Below are positions 10,908-20,565 of a stretch of DNA of 64,000 nucleotides, one piece after another; position 1 is the first letter of the stretch, and every line of letters begins with the position of its first letter. This DNA comes from Alloalcanivorax balearicus MACL04 (lineage in GTDB: Bacteria > Pseudomonadota > Gammaproteobacteria > Pseudomonadales > Alcanivoracaceae). The stretch covers positions 91,398 to 155,397 of the forward strand of contig NZ_ARXS01000009.1 of assembly GCF_025532145.1 (NCBI RefSeq). Direction: 5' to 3'. Both the position numbers and the translations under genes were made by a program. The notes beneath the pieces are model-generated. The model saw only the letters and a list, made by a program, of their open reading frames with translations, was not told the origin of the DNA and made no database searches.

Positions 10908-11336
10908 CTAAAACATCGCCGCGAATTCGGCGGCGAAACGGCGATCAAAGCGATGAATCAGTTTGCCGAAGGGGAGTGTAAGCAATGTCAGGGCGCCCTC
11001 GGACCACTCTTCCTGATGCAACCGGCAGCCACCTTCATCGTCGTCAATGAAGGAAAAGCGGTGCTGAATCCTCGCCAGCGGCAACGACAGTCCCCAACTG
11101 ATGCGCTCGTTTTCGACCACTTCCAGCACTTTTACCGCCACCGGCGCGGGGGGCAGGCCGGGCAGGTCGATAACGAACAGCAGGGTGGCGCCGGGGCGCC
11201 AGCCGCCGAACAATCTGGCATAGCGAACCACCGAACACCAGTCGGGCCAGTCTTCCACCCGGGTGAACAGGGAGAAAGCCTGACGGCGGGAAGCGGCGGT
11301 GTCGGTGACGTCGTCGATGAAATAGCGTTTCAGCAT
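10908..11336 (-). CDS. SRPBCC-family (polyketide cyclase/START-like) protein
   Basis: The 142-residue protein has the SRPBCC pattern: an initial strand followed by a helix in which the residue is treated as an environment (SRRQAFSLFTRVEDWPDW), then beta strands (ATLLFVIDLPG, VAVKVLEVVENERISWG, HRFSFIDDDEGGCRLHQEEW) and a long C-terminal helix (HRFDRRFAAEFAAMF). Such domains bind hydrophobic ligands or act as cyclases. No catalytic signature is visible, so the function is not assigned. It lies just upstream of the RND exporter gene and probably shares its transcript, which suggests a lipid- or hydrocarbon-related role (inference). Confidence 0.75.
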   Translation of the reverse strand: MLKRYFIDDVTDTAASRRQAFSLFTRVEDWPDWCSVVRYARLFGGWRPGATLLFVIDLPGLPPAPVAVKVLEVVENERISWGLSLPLARIQHRFSFIDDDEGGCRLHQEEWSEGALTLLTLPFGKLIHRFDRRFAAEFAAMF

Positions 11337-11569
11337 GGCGGGCTCGTCAGGGTTTGCGCCAAGATTACCCGTCGCGATGGATCACGGCCAGTTCAGTGCC
11401 GAGGCGAATCGGGCCATTATCCACTGGAAGCTTGACCGAAGGCCGCGTCCTGCCTAGCGTGAACAAAAAATCATAGGGAATGATTGTTGATGTCGCTTGC
11501 GACGGCCCGTAGGGGAGATGGCGGTCATAAAAAATAACAAAGGCGAAAGCCACTACGTAAGGAAACCAC

Positions 11570-12637
11570 ATGGCGAGCAAATTGTTCCCGGCATCCAACC
11601 TGCCGGCGTTAATGGAGATCGCACTGCGCAGCCGCCTGGACGTGCAGGCGTTGTTTCAGAAAGCCGGGATCGACGCGGACATGGTCGGGCGCGCGGAGTG
11701 CTATGTGCGCGTGGAGCAGATCGATACCGTGCTCAGCACCGCGTTCGCCGAAACCCGGGATCCGCTCTTTGGTCTGCATGTGGGCAGAGACAACCACTAC
11801 GGCAATCTGGACATCATTGGTAACCTGATGGCGGCTTCCGCGTCCCTGGATCAGGGGCTGGCGCTGCTGTTCCGCTACAAGGACCTGTTGGTGCCGTACC
11901 TGGGGTTCGCCCTGCGCCACGAACCCGATGCCGTGGCCCTGGAAGTGTTCCCGCATTATCCGGATTTGGAGTTTACCCAGACCCGCACTCACAACGAATT
12001 GGTGGTGGCCACCATCGTCGCCATTGGCCGCTCCCTCACCGGTGGGCGTTTCCCGGTACGGGAGGCGGCCTTCCGCCATCCGGCCCCGCCACCGCCACAA
12101 CTGAATGAATACCGTGCCTTCTTTCAATGTCCGCTGGTCTTCGAGGCTCCCTGTAATGCCGTGCTGTTCGATGAAGCGGCGTTGACCTCGCCGCTGCCCG
12201 GTGCCTATCCGGATTATCGGCGCCGTCTGGAACGCGCCGCGGATCGACTGCTTGGCGCGTTGACCCGGGCGGCGGCGGTGAGTCTACAGGTGCGTGAGCG
12301 GCTGTATGAAACTCTGGGACAAGGCGCCTGGTCGGTGGAGAAGGTGGCTTCCTCATTGAACATGACCACCCGTACGCTGCAGCGACGACTGCGTCAGGAG
12401 GGGCTGCGCTTCGCCGATTTGCGCGACCAGGTGCGGCACGAGCACGCCTGCCGTAAACTGGTGGAACCGTGCTGTGACATGCAGCAACTGACCCAGGATC
12501 TGGGCTTTTCGGATATCGCCAATTTCTACCACGCTTTTCGCCGCTGGCAGGGGTGCGCGCCGGGGGAATACCGGCGCCGGCAATTAACCGAACGGGCCCG
12601 CAACGAACGGATGGCGATCCATCAAATGGAGCGCTGA
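11570..12637 (+). CDS. AraC-family regulator with arabinose-binding-type N-terminal domain
   Basis: A transcription regulator of 355 residues. The N-terminal two thirds match the domain common to OruR/ArgR-like and other proteobacterial AraC regulators (FGLHVGRDNHYGNLDIIGN, about residues 60-85). The C-terminal 100 residues form the double helix-turn-helix: first helix pair around WSVEKVASSLNMTTRTLQRR, second around MQQLTQDLGFSDIANFYHAF, ending RRWQGCAPGEYRR. The start at ATG 11570 has AAGGAA upstream. It is transcribed away from the SRPBCC-RND gene pair across 233 bases of intergenic DNA, so it may regulate them. The ligand is unknown. Confidence 0.88.
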   Translation: MASKLFPASNLPALMEIALRSRLDVQALFQKAGIDADMVGRAECYVRVEQIDTVLSTAFAETRDPLFGLHVGRDNHYGNLDIIGNLMAASASLDQGLALLFRYKDLLVPYLGFALRHEPDAVALEVFPHYPDLEFTQTRTHNELVVATIVAIGRSLTGGRFPVREAAFRHPAPPPPQLNEYRAFFQCPLVFEAPCNAVLFDEAALTSPLPGAYPDYRRRLERAADRLLGALTRAAAVSLQVRERLYETLGQGAWSVEKVASSLNMTTRTLQRRLRQEGLRFADLRDQVRHEHACRKLVEPCCDMQQLTQDLGFSDIANFYHAFRRWQGCAPGEYRRRQLTERARNERMAIHQMER

Positions 12638-12673
12638 AACGGCATCGCAAGCATGACTTCAGAGGTGGCTACG

Positions 12674-12758
12674 AAGCCACTGTGGGAGCTTGCCTGCAAG
12701 CGAATGGGGCTCTCGGCTCACACGGGATTCGCTTGCAGGCAAGCTCCCACAGCGGCTT
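12674..12758. repeat. REP-like inverted repeat, copy 1 (complete)
   Basis: Arms 12674-12705 and 12727-12758 are reverse complements at 31 of 32 positions. Each arm contains the core TGTGGGAGCTTGCCTGC and ends GCGAAT. The element lies between the AraC gene and the kinase gene. A reading frame passes through it and joins the kinase frame, giving the false N-terminal peptide TKPLWELACKR. Confidence 0.9.
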
Positions 12759-12787
12759 TATCACGTGGATCGACAGCCCGAACGCTT

Positions 12788-13654
12788 ATGATCGATATCG
12801 ACACCGCCGCCCGGGAACTGGAAATACTGTGGTCGTTGCCCGGCCGGGACTGCCGGCTGCAACCGCTTGGGCAAAGCGGTGCCGGGCTCACCGCGATCAT
12901 CCATACCCCGGCGCAGCGCTTCTTCCTCAAATGGATGAGCGATGGCGACCCGCTGGAGGCCGAACAGGACGGGCTGACCCGGCTGGCGCCAGTGGTGAGA
13001 GTGCCGGGCTGGCGTTACCTCGGCCCACTGGCGGGCGGCCAGGCTCTGATTCTGGAATGGCTGGAACTGGGGCAGTCCCTGTCCCATGGACAATGGCGGG
13101 AGCTGGGCGAGCTGCTGCGGCGTCTGCATTCCGTGCCCGGTGAACAGTTCGGTTATCACCGTGATAACTGGATCGGCGCCAGCCGCCAATACAATGCACC
13201 GTCGCCGGATTGGGCCACCTTCTTCGTCAACCAACGGCTGGCGCCACAATGGCGCTGGGCCTGTCAGCGCGGGCTGCCGGCGGCGGAGGCGGGCCAGGTG
13301 GAAGCGGTGATGGCGCTGGCCATGGACTGGCTCTCCGAAGTGACGGTGACGCCGTCGCTGGTGCATGGCGATCTGTGGTCCGGCAACCTGGGCACGCTCA
13401 CCGACGGCACCGTGGTGCTGTTCGATCCGGCGGTGTACTACGGCCACGGGGAGGTGGATCTGGCCATGCTGGAATTGTTCGGTCCGGTGCCGGAAGAATG
13501 TCATCGCGGTTATGGTATCGACCCTCACGATCCCGCCGTGGTGCAGCGCAAGACGCTCTATAACCTGTATCATCTGCTCAACCACTTTGTGCTGTTCGGT
13601 GGCGGCTACCTCAATGCCATCACCCGCAGCTGTCGGACCCTGCTGTCCTACTGA
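12788..13654 (+). CDS. Fructosamine/ketosamine-3-kinase family protein
   Basis: FN3K-family kinases phosphorylate ketosamines on glycated proteins or small amines and so promote deglycation. The 288-residue protein has the kinase-like fold with the ATP-site lysine region (RFFLKWM), the catalytic-loop signature LVHGDLWSGNLG near residue 193 and the metal-binding FDPAVYYGHGEVDLAM, which is the family hallmark. The start is ATG 12788. The frame is open 135 bases further upstream, but that part is the REP-like repeat and not family sequence. The next gene, pdxB, follows after 38 bases in the same direction. Confidence 0.9.
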   Translation: MIDIDTAARELEILWSLPGRDCRLQPLGQSGAGLTAIIHTPAQRFFLKWMSDGDPLEAEQDGLTRLAPVVRVPGWRYLGPLAGGQALILEWLELGQSLSHGQWRELGELLRRLHSVPGEQFGYHRDNWIGASRQYNAPSPDWATFFVNQRLAPQWRWACQRGLPAAEAGQVEAVMALAMDWLSEVTVTPSLVHGDLWSGNLGTLTDGTVVLFDPAVYYGHGEVDLAMLELFGPVPEECHRGYGIDPHDPAVVQRKTLYNLYHLLNHFVLFGGGYLNAITRSCRTLLSY

Positions 13655-13692
13655 CAGCGCGATCCATGATGCCTTGTTGATGGTGTTGAGCT

Positions 13693-14859
13693 TTGACTCC
13701 CATTCGTATTGTCGCTGATGAAAACATGCCGGGGCTGGCGCCCTTTGAAGCGCTCGGGACGGTGCGCCGTGTGGACGGCCGCCGCCTTACCCGGATCGAC
13801 CTTGCCGACACCGAGGTGTTACTGGTGCGCTCCGTTACCCGGGTGGACCGGGTGCTGCTGGAGGGCACCCCGGTGCGTTTCGTCGGCTCCGCCACCATCG
13901 GCACCGATCACGTGGACCGGGCGGCGCTCAAGGCCATGGGCGTGGCCTTCGCCCATGCGCCGGGTTGCAACGCCCGGGCGGTGGCGGAGTATGTGCTGCA
14001 GGCGCTGTTGCTGGCCTGCCGGGAACAGGGCAGGACCTTGCGCGACAGCAGCGTGGGCATTGTCGGCCTGGGGAACGTGGGCAGCCGGGTGGCGCAGTGG
14101 CTGAGCGCCCTTGGGGTAACGGTCCTGGCCTGTGATCCGCCGCTGCAACGGGCCGGAGCCGATACCGTGGTGCCGCTGACCGACCTGGATACGGTGCTGG
14201 CGGCGGATCTGGTCACCCTGCACGTGCCGCTGACTCGCCAGGGGCCGGATGCCACCTTCCATATGCTCGACCGCGAGCGCTTGTTGCGTCTCGGCCCGCG
14301 GCAAACGCTGCTCAGTACCTGCCGGGGCGCGGTGATCGACAACCAGGCGCTGCGGGAGAGACTGGCGGACGCCAACGCGCCGCTGGTGCTGCTGGACGTC
14401 TGGGAGGGGGAGCCGCGAATCGATGCCGGGCTGCTGGCGCGGGTGCGTCTTGGTTCCCCGCATGTGGCCGGTTACAGCGTGGAAGGGAAGTGGCTGGGCA
14501 CCACCATGCTCCACCAGGCCTTCCGTTTGTGGCGGGGGGAAAGCGCGGGAGTTCCGGTGATGGACGGGGAGCGGCCGATACAGGAACACCCGGTGGCGGA
14601 CGAGGATGACCTGCTGGCGTTGTTACAGCGGGCCTACCGGATTGACGACGACGATCGCCGTCTGCGTGCCAGCGTCGATGAAACCGACCCGGGGAGGGCG
14701 TTCGATGCCTTGCGGCGCGACTATCCGCCGCGCCATGAACTGCACCACTGGCGTCACCGTGGTGAGGTGGCGCCGGCGCTGAGCGCCTTGCTCAGCCTGC
14801 TTTTCGATCCGCCTGGCGCGGGTAGCGCCATGCCTGCTCCAGCTCTCGACAGGCCTTGA
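13693..14859 (+). CDS. pdxB: 4-phosphoerythronate dehydrogenase
   Basis: PdxB oxidises 4-phosphoerythronate in the DXP-dependent route to pyridoxal 5'-phosphate. The 388-residue product has the D-2-hydroxyacid dehydrogenase fold: IVADENMPGL at the N-terminus, ATIGTDHVD, the NAD-binding VGIVGLGNVGSRVAQWL, the catalytic region LLSTCRGAVIDNQAL, DVWEGEPRID and the histidine of SPHVAGYSVEGK. A C-terminal PdxB-specific dimerisation domain follows (YPPRHELHHWR). The start is a TTG at 13693; no ATG precedes the conserved N-terminus. The last 68 bases overlap a small gene on the other strand. Confidence 0.93.
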   Translation: MTPIRIVADENMPGLAPFEALGTVRRVDGRRLTRIDLADTEVLLVRSVTRVDRVLLEGTPVRFVGSATIGTDHVDRAALKAMGVAFAHAPGCNARAVAEYVLQALLLACREQGRTLRDSSVGIVGLGNVGSRVAQWLSALGVTVLACDPPLQRAGADTVVPLTDLDTVLAADLVTLHVPLTRQGPDATFHMLDRERLLRLGPRQTLLSTCRGAVIDNQALRERLADANAPLVLLDVWEGEPRIDAGLLARVRLGSPHVAGYSVEGKWLGTTMLHQAFRLWRGESAGVPVMDGERPIQEHPVADEDDLLALLQRAYRIDDDDRRLRASVDETDPGRAFDALRRDYPPRHELHHWRHRGEVAPALSALLSLLFDPPGAGSAMPAPALDRP

Positions 14860-14965
14860 GAATCATCGCTTCGGTGATCGGAATCTCGCGTCCCTGTTCG
14901 TCCACCAGGGCGGCGTCGTTGAAATCTCCGGATCCCGGCGAGCGGGAGAGGGAAGTGCGGCTCAT
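14792..14965 (-). CDS. Small conserved protein, possibly PA1571 family
   Basis: A 57-residue soluble, charged protein whose central motif DEQGREIPITEAMILKAC resembles the small Pseudomonas proteins called PA1571 family (recalled resemblance, not searched). No function is known. ATG 14965 is chosen because GGAGAG stands about six bases upstream on the minus strand; an ATG 30 bases further out is also in frame. Its 3' end is antisense to the last 68 bases of pdxB. The tail WRYPRQADRKAG is basic. Confidence 0.6.
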   Translation of the reverse strand: MSRTSLSRSPGSGDFNDAALVDEQGREIPITEAMILKACRELEQAWRYPRQADRKAG

Positions 14966-15067
14966 GGTAGTCTCTCCGTTAATCCGACCCTCCATGGAGG
15001 GCTGACCTTTGGGTTCGGGGTGATCTCCCCCGGCACGGCCATTCTTGTTGTTGGATATGATGATTTT

Positions 15068-16216
15068 ATGACGATGGACGAAAAATCCCCGCTAACCGTG
15101 GGGGTACTGGTCAATCCGTTCGCCGGCATCGGCGGTGCCGTCGGCCTGAAAGGCAGTGACGGTGCCGAAACCCGTGCCGAGGCGCTGCGCCGGGGCGCGC
15201 GGCCGATGGCGGTGGAGCGCATGACTCGGGCCCTGCAAGCGCTGGGACCGGCGGCGCGGCCGCTGCGCTGGTTGACCTGGGGCGGCGACATGGGCGAACA
15301 CAGCTGTCGGGACGCCGGTCTCCAGGCGGAGATCGTGGGGCAATCGCCGCCGGCCAGCGAAGCCGAGCATAGCCGTGAGGCGGCGGCGGCTCTGGTGACG
15401 GCGGGTGTCGACCTGCTGCTGTTCGCCGGTGGTGATGGCACCGCCCGGGATCTGGTGGACGCGGTGGGGCAGCGCATCCCGGTGTTGGGCGTGCCGGCCG
15501 GCTGCAAAATGCATTCGGCGGTGTATGCGGTGAACCCGGAAGCCGCCGGCCATTTGCTGGCGGATATGCGCGACGGTGGGCTGGTGGCGCTGCGGGAAGC
15601 GGAGGTCCGTGACATCGACGAAGAGGCGTTCCGCCACGGCGAGGTCCGTGCCCGTTACTATGGCAGCTTGATGGTGCCGGAAGAGGGGCGTTACCTGCAG
15701 CAGGTGAAATGCGGCGGCCGCGAAGTGGAGGACCTGGTGGTCACCGAAATCGCCGCCTGGATCATCGACACTCTGGAGGATGACGTCTATTACCTGGTCG
15801 GTTCCGGTTCCACCTTGGCGGTGGTGATGGAACAACTGGGGCTGCCGAACACGCTGCTCGGGGTGGATATCATCCGCAATGGCGAGATAGTGGCGGCGGA
15901 TGTGGGCGCCGAAGCGATTCTGGAGTGTATCGGCGAAGCGCCGGCGCGAGCGCTGCTGACCGTGATCGGTGGTCAGGGACACTTGTTTGGCCGTGGCAAT
16001 CAGCAGTTCAGCCCGGCGGTGATCCGCCGTCTCGGTAAGGACCGCGTCCAGATCCTCGCCAGCCGGGGTAAGCTGGCCACTCTGGAAGGGCGTCCATTGC
16101 TGGTGGACACCGGTGACGCCGAGCTGGATCAGGAACTGTGCGGACTGTGGCCGGTGACCAGCGGCTATGAGGATACGTTACTATATCGGGTGGCGCTGGA
16201 CGCCGGTGAGAAATAG
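15068..16216 (+). CDS. ATP-NAD kinase-like (diacylglycerol-kinase-fold) protein
   Basis: A 382-residue protein of the predicted polyphosphate- or ATP-dependent NAD kinase family. Visible motifs are the N-terminal VGVLVNPFAGIGG and the nucleotide-binding LLLFAGGDGTARDLVDAV with GGDGT near residue 122, followed by VLGVPAGCKMHSAVYAVNP. It is distinct from the shorter housekeeping NadK. In many proteobacteria such proteins are orphan NAD-kinase homologs of untested substrate. ATG 15068 (or 15074) is preferred over the first possible codon at 15020. It follows a small divergent gene and precedes an intergenic repeat. Confidence 0.8.
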   Translation: MTMDEKSPLTVGVLVNPFAGIGGAVGLKGSDGAETRAEALRRGARPMAVERMTRALQALGPAARPLRWLTWGGDMGEHSCRDAGLQAEIVGQSPPASEAEHSREAAAALVTAGVDLLLFAGGDGTARDLVDAVGQRIPVLGVPAGCKMHSAVYAVNPEAAGHLLADMRDGGLVALREAEVRDIDEEAFRHGEVRARYYGSLMVPEEGRYLQQVKCGGREVEDLVVTEIAAWIIDTLEDDVYYLVGSGSTLAVVMEQLGLPNTLLGVDIIRNGEIVAADVGAEAILECIGEAPARALLTVIGGQGHLFGRGNQQFSPAVIRRLGKDRVQILASRGKLATLEGRPLLVDTGDAELDQELCGLWPVTSGYEDTLLYRVALDAGEK

Positions 16217-16247
16217 CGGCCCGCGTGTACGCAACATCGGAACGTTA

Positions 16248-16333
16248 TTCGCGAGCAAGCGGAGCGCCGACCGGCTCGCTTCCCACGGCGGCTTCGAAGT
16301 CCCTCTGTGGGAAGCTGCTTTAGCAGCGATGGC
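16248..16333. repeat. REP-like element, copy 2 (degenerate)
   Basis: The half CTCTGTGGGAAGCTGC followed by AGCAGCGATGGCG (about 16303-16333) is a variant of the REP-like core. A degraded partner, GGCTCGCTTCCCACGGCGGC, lies at 16272-16293. It sits between the NAD-kinase-like gene and the SDR gene. The arms do not pair as well as in the complete copies. Confidence 0.65.
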
Positions 16334-16381
16334 GTGCCAGCGTGTTGCGTGTAAGCGCTTTTCAAAACAAAGAGGATTTAG

Positions 16382-17179
16382 ATGATGGCTTCCCTGGCGG
16401 ATCAGGTGATCTGGATTACCGGCGCCTCTTCCGGTATCGGTGAGGCGCTGGCAGCGGAATACGCCCGCTACGGCGCCCGGCTGGTGTTGTCCGCCCGGCG
16501 ACGGGAGGAATTGGAGCGGGTGCGCGACGCCTTGGTGAACGCCGACCAGCATCTGGTGTTGCCGCTGGATCTGACCGACATTGATGCCATGCCGGCGGCG
16601 GTGGAGCAGGTCATGGCCCGCTTCGGGCGGCTGGATCAGGTGGTGCACAACGGCGGCATCTCCCAGCGTTCGCTGGTGCGTGACACCGGCGTGGCGGTGG
16701 ATCAGCGCATCATGGCGGTGAATTACTTCGGCGCGGTGGCGCTGACCAAGGCGGTGTTGCCGGTGTTCCGGGCGGCCAAAGCCGGCCGTTTCGTGGTGGT
16801 GACCTCGCTGGTGGGGGAGCTGCCGACCCCGCTGCGTTCCGCCTACAGCGCCAGCAAACACGCCCTGCACGGTTTCTTCGAGGCGCTGCGGGCGGAAGAG
16901 TACGATGAAGGTATCCGGGTCACCCTGGTCATGCCCGGTTTCATCCGTACCCAGGTGTCGGTTAACGCGCTGGTGGGTGACGGCTCCGCCCAGGGCACCA
17001 TGGACGCGGCCCAGGAGCAGGGCCTGGCCGCCGAGGAGTGCGCCCGGCGGGTGGTGGAGGCCGTGCAGCGTGGCCGCGATCAGGTTATCATCGCCGGCCG
17101 CGAGCGCATGGGCGTGTATCTGAAACGATGGTGCCCACCGTTGTACCGCCGCCTGATCCGCAAGATCAAAGTCACCTGA
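16382..17179 (+). CDS. Short-chain dehydrogenase/reductase
   Basis: A classical SDR of 265 residues, NAD(P)-dependent, substrate unknown. It shows the cofactor loop [11 protein letters not shown] (residues 11-21), arginines after the second strand ([11 protein letters not shown]) that suggest NADP preference, the HNGGIS variant of NNAG, the catalytic serine of VVVTSLVGE, and YSASKHAL with the catalytic tyrosine and lysine. The sequence is like the DHRS7-type group, and the C-terminus is basic ([11 protein letters not shown]). AGAGGA lies just upstream of the ATG pair. ttcA follows 41 bases later. Confidence 0.88.
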   Translation: MMASLADQVIWITGASSGIGEALAAEYARYGARLVLSARRREELERVRDALVNADQHLVLPLDLTDIDAMPAAVEQVMARFGRLDQVVHNGGISQRSLVRDTGVAVDQRIMAVNYFGAVALTKAVLPVFRAAKAGRFVVVTSLVGELPTPLRSAYSASKHALHGFFEALRAEEYDEGIRVTLVMPGFIRTQVSVNALVGDGSAQGTMDAAQEQGLAAEECARRVVEAVQRGRDQVIIAGRERMGVYLKRWCPPLYRRLIRKIKVT

Positions 17180-17220
17180 CCCCTTACTCACCAACCCGCA
17201 GAGCCCGTTCAGAGGTTGCC

Positions 17221-18090
17221 ATGGCAAGCGTCACCGACAGTCTCGATGCCAAGCATCGCACTCACTTCAACAAGCTGCATAAGAAGTTGCGGCGGGAAGT
17301 GGGCAAGGCCATCGCTGATTACAATATGATCGCTGACGGCGACAAGGTGATGGTGTGTCTGTCCGGCGGCAAGGATTCCTACACCATGCTGGAGATTCTG
17401 CGCAATCTGCAGCTTTCCGCACCGGTCAACTTCGAGCTGGTGGCGGTGAATCTGGATCAGAAACAACCGGGTTTCCCGGAGCACGTACTGCCGGACTACC
17501 TGGAGAAGGAAGGGGTGTCTTATCACATCCTGGAGAAGGACACTTATTCCATCGTCAAGGAGAAGGTGCCGGAAGGAAAAACCACCTGTGGGCTCTGTTC
17601 ACGGCTGCGACGGGGCAGTCTGTATGGGTTTGCGGAGGAGATCGGCGCCAACAAGATCGCCCTGGGCCACCACCGTGACGACATCGTCGAGACCCTGTTC
17701 CTGAACATGTTCTTCGGCGGCAAGATGAAAGCCATGCCGCCGAAGTTGCGCAGCGACGACAACAAGAACGTGGTGATCCGCCCGCTGGCCTACTGCCGGG
17801 AAAAGGACATCGTGCGCTTCGCCCGCTACAGGGATTTTCCGATCATCCCCTGTAACCTGTGCGGTTCCCAGGAGAATCTGCAGCGCCAGACCATCAAGGA
17901 AATGCTCAACAACTGGGATCGTGAGCATCCCGGCCGTATCGAGAGCATCTTTTCCGCGATTCAGAATATTGCCCCCTCCCAACTGGCGGACACCCGCCTG
18001 TTTGACTTCGAACACCTGGAAGACGGCGTGCAGCGCGCAGGGCAGCAGGCCCATCGTCTGGATGTGGTCAATTTGTTCGGCGGCCATTGA
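17221..18090 (+). CDS. ttcA: tRNA 2-thiocytidine(32) synthetase
   Basis: TtcA thiolates cytidine 32 in certain tRNAs and uses an iron-sulfur cluster. The 289-residue protein has the ATP-pyrophosphatase P-loop [12 protein letters not shown], the cluster-binding CxxC of [12 protein letters not shown], a further cysteine pair in [14 protein letters not shown] and the [17 protein letters not shown] signature. The start is ATG 17221 with AGAGG upstream; the frame is open to 17038 but that stretch lies inside the SDR gene and is not conserved. It is a core housekeeping tRNA-modification gene and is followed by the glcB promoter region. Confidence 0.96.
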   Translation: MASVTDSLDAKHRTHFNKLHKKLRREVGKAIADYNMIADGDKVMVCLSGGKDSYTMLEILRNLQLSAPVNFELVAVNLDQKQPGFPEHVLPDYLEKEGVSYHILEKDTYSIVKEKVPEGKTTCGLCSRLRRGSLYGFAEEIGANKIALGHHRDDIVETLFLNMFFGGKMKAMPPKLRSDDNKNVVIRPLAYCREKDIVRFARYRDFPIIPCNLCGSQENLQRQTIKEMLNNWDREHPGRIESIFSAIQNIAPSQLADTRLFDFEHLEDGVQRAGQQAHRLDVVNLFGGH

Positions 18091-18239
18091 ACGGGCTGAC
18101 CGGTGCGTCACGCCGGAAACGGTTGATGGCATGAATCATGGCGGTGTTTCGGGTAAAATGCCGCCGCTTTCCGGCCTCTGGGCCTCGCGCACCGCGCCGC
18201 CCGGGCCTTGTTTTCGACTCGACCAGAAGGTAGGAGCAC

Positions 18240-20414
18240 ATGACCGATCGCATTAAAAAGGGCGGACTGGAAATCGCCGCTGAACTTCATGATCTGGTAG
18301 TCAACGAAGTGGCGCCGGGTACCGGTGTGGATGTGGAACACTTCTGGGCGCAGCTGGAACAGATCGTGGCCGACCTGGCGCCGCGCAACAAGGCTCTGCT
18401 GGCCAAGCGTGACGAGATCCAGCAGAAGATCGACGGCTGGCACCTGGAGCGCAAGGGCAAGCAGATCGACCTGCCGGAATACAAGCGCTTCCTCACCGAG
18501 CTGGGCTACTTGCTGCCGGAAGGCGATGATTTCAAAGTGGCCACCCGGAACGTGGACAACGAGATCGCCCACATCGCCGGTCCGCAGTTGGTGGTGCCGG
18601 TGAAGAACGCCCGTTTCGCCCTGAACGCCGCCAACGCCCGCTGGGGCAGCCTGTATGACGCGCTCTACGGTACCGATGCCATCTCCGAGGAAGACGGCGC
18701 CGTGCGCGGCGGCGGCTACAACCCGAAACGCGGCGACAAGGTGATTGCCTTTGCCCGTGATTTCCTCGACACCTATTTCCCGCTGGCCAGCGGCTCCCAC
18801 AAGGACAGCACCGGCTACGCGATCCGCGACGGCAAGCTGGTGGTGAGCCTGAAAGAGGGCGAATCCGGACTGGCCGACGAAGGCCAGCTGCGCGGCTTCC
18901 TGGGCGACGCCGAGCGGCCCAGCGGCGTGCTGCTCAAGCACAACAACCTGCACGCGGAAATCCAGATCGACGATCAGCATCCGATCGGCGCCGAGGACCC
19001 GGCCAACGTCAAGGACGTGCTGCTGGAATCCGCCATCACCACCATCCAGGACTGCGAAGACTCCGTCGCCGCGGTGGACGCCGAGGACAAAGTCGAGGTG
19101 TACCGCAACTGGGCGGGCCTGATGAAAGGCGACCTGAAGGAAAGCTTCGACAAGGGCGGCCGCACCCTGACCCGCGCCCTCAACCCGGACCGTGAATACA
19201 CCGCGCTGGACGGCGGCAAGCTGGTGCTGCCGGGCCGTTCCCTGCTGCTGGTGCGCAACGTCGGTCACCTGATGACCAACCCGGCGATCCTGCACAACGG
19301 TGAGGAAATCCCGGAAGGCATCATGGACGCCATGGTCACCGTGCTGGCCGCCATCCACGACCTGAAGAAGCAGGACGGCGCCGATTTCCGCAACAGCCGC
19401 ACCGGCTCCGTGTACATCGTGAAGCCGAAAATGCACGGTCCGGAAGAAGTGGCGTTCGCGGTGGAACTGTTCGAGCGCGTGGAAAAAGCGCTGGGCCTGC
19501 CGGCCAACACCCTGAAAATCGGCATCATGGACGAAGAGCGCCGCACCACCGTGAACCTGAAGGAATGTATCCGCCAGGCCAAGGACCGGGTGATCTTCAT
19601 CAACACCGGTTTCCTCGACCGTACCGGTGACGAGATGCACACCTCCATGGAAGCGGGCCCGATGGCGCGCAAAGGCGATATGAAAGGCATGCCCTGGATC
19701 AACGCCTATGAAAACTGGAACGTGGATATCGGCCTGGAATGCGGCCTGCAAGGCGTGGCCCAGATCGGTAAAGGCATGTGGGCGAAGCCGGACGAAATGG
19801 CGGAAATGATGGCCACCAAGGCCGGTCATCCGAAAGCCGGCGCCAACTGCGCCTGGGTGCCGTCACCCACCGCCGCCACCCTGCACGTGATGCACTATCA
19901 CGAAGTGAACGTGCAGCAGGTACAGGATCAACTGGCCAGCCGCGGTCGCGCCTCCCTGGACGACATCCTCACCATTCCGTTGCTGGAAGGCGAACTGACC
20001 GCCAATGAAATCCAGCAGGAACTGGACAACAACGCCCAGGGTATCCTCGGCTACGTGGTGCGCTGGATCGACCAGGGCGTGGGCTGTTCCAAGGTGCCGG
20101 ACATCAACAACGTGGGCCTGATGGAAGACCGCGCCACCTGCCGTATCTCCAGCCAGCACATCGCCAACTGGCTGCACCATGGCATTGTCACCGAGGAACA
20201 GGTGATGGAGTCCATGAAGCGCATGGCGCAGGTGGTGGACAAGCAGAACGCCGGTGACCCGACCTACATGGACATGGCGCCGAACTTCGATGACAGCATC
20301 GCCTTCCAGGCGTCCTGTGATCTGGTGTTCAAGGGCTGCGAGCAGCCCAGCGGCTACACCGAGCCGGTCCTGCACCGCCGTCGCCGTGAACTGAAAGCCA
20401 AACTGGCCGGTTAA
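18240..20414 (+). CDS. glcB: Malate synthase G
   Basis: Malate synthase G condenses glyoxylate with acetyl-CoA to malate, completing the glyoxylate shunt and allowing growth on acetate, fatty acids or alkanes. The 724-residue product is the monomeric G-type length. Motifs include [69 protein letters not shown] and the C-terminal catalytic aspartate region [27 protein letters not shown] precedes the ATG. Isocitrate lyase is not in the window; icd, the competing branch enzyme, is at 39853-41115. Confidence 0.98.
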   Translation: MTDRIKKGGLEIAAELHDLVVNEVAPGTGVDVEHFWAQLEQIVADLAPRNKALLAKRDEIQQKIDGWHLERKGKQIDLPEYKRFLTELGYLLPEGDDFKVATRNVDNEIAHIAGPQLVVPVKNARFALNAANARWGSLYDALYGTDAISEEDGAVRGGGYNPKRGDKVIAFARDFLDTYFPLASGSHKDSTGYAIRDGKLVVSLKEGESGLADEGQLRGFLGDAERPSGVLLKHNNLHAEIQIDDQHPIGAEDPANVKDVLLESAITTIQDCEDSVAAVDAEDKVEVYRNWAGLMKGDLKESFDKGGRTLTRALNPDREYTALDGGKLVLPGRSLLLVRNVGHLMTNPAILHNGEEIPEGIMDAMVTVLAAIHDLKKQDGADFRNSRTGSVYIVKPKMHGPEEVAFAVELFERVEKALGLPANTLKIGIMDEERRTTVNLKECIRQAKDRVIFINTGFLDRTGDEMHTSMEAGPMARKGDMKGMPWINAYENWNVDIGLECGLQGVAQIGKGMWAKPDEMAEMMATKAGHPKAGANCAWVPSPTAATLHVMHYHEVNVQQVQDQLASRGRASLDDILTIPLLEGELTANEIQQELDNNAQGILGYVVRWIDQGVGCSKVPDINNVGLMEDRATCRISSQHIANWLHHGIVTEEQVMESMKRMAQVVDKQNAGDPTYMDMAPNFDDSIAFQASCDLVFKGCEQPSGYTEPVLHRRRRELKAKLAG

Positions 20415-20448
20415 TCCGGGCCCGCTTCTTCCCACGAAGGGGACTACG

Positions 20449-20525
20449 AAGCCGCTGTAGGAGCTTGCCTTGCAGGCGAATGGGCTCTTGAACGAAAGAT
20501 TCGCCTGCAGGCAGTCTCCTACAGC
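20449..20525. repeat. REP-like inverted repeat, copy 3
   Basis: Left arm 20449-20481 and right arm 20499-20525 are related to copy 1 but carry small indels (an extra T in CTTGCCTTGCAGG and a changed GCAGTCTCC). The cores are GCTGTAGGAGC and its complement. The element separates glcB from the convergent LysR gene. Confidence 0.8.
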
Positions 20526-20565
20526 AACTCGTCCCACAGAGACGGATTCGAGCCGGGGTGCCCGT

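Noticed and set aside
12653..12787. N-terminal extension of the ketosamine-kinase-like protein (peptide TKPLWELACKR)
   Set aside because: The extension is translated REP-like repeat; the family start is ATG 12788. The same false peptide arises before the reductase at 22915 and after cysG.
17038..17220. Upstream extension of ttcA into the SDR gene
   Set aside because: Not conserved, overlaps the SDR in another frame; ATG 17221 has a ribosome-binding site and gives the family N-terminus.
18108..19829. 573-codon open frame antisense to glcB
   Set aside because: His/Val/Gln-rich composition typical of the reverse frame of a GC-rich gene; glcB is unambiguous.
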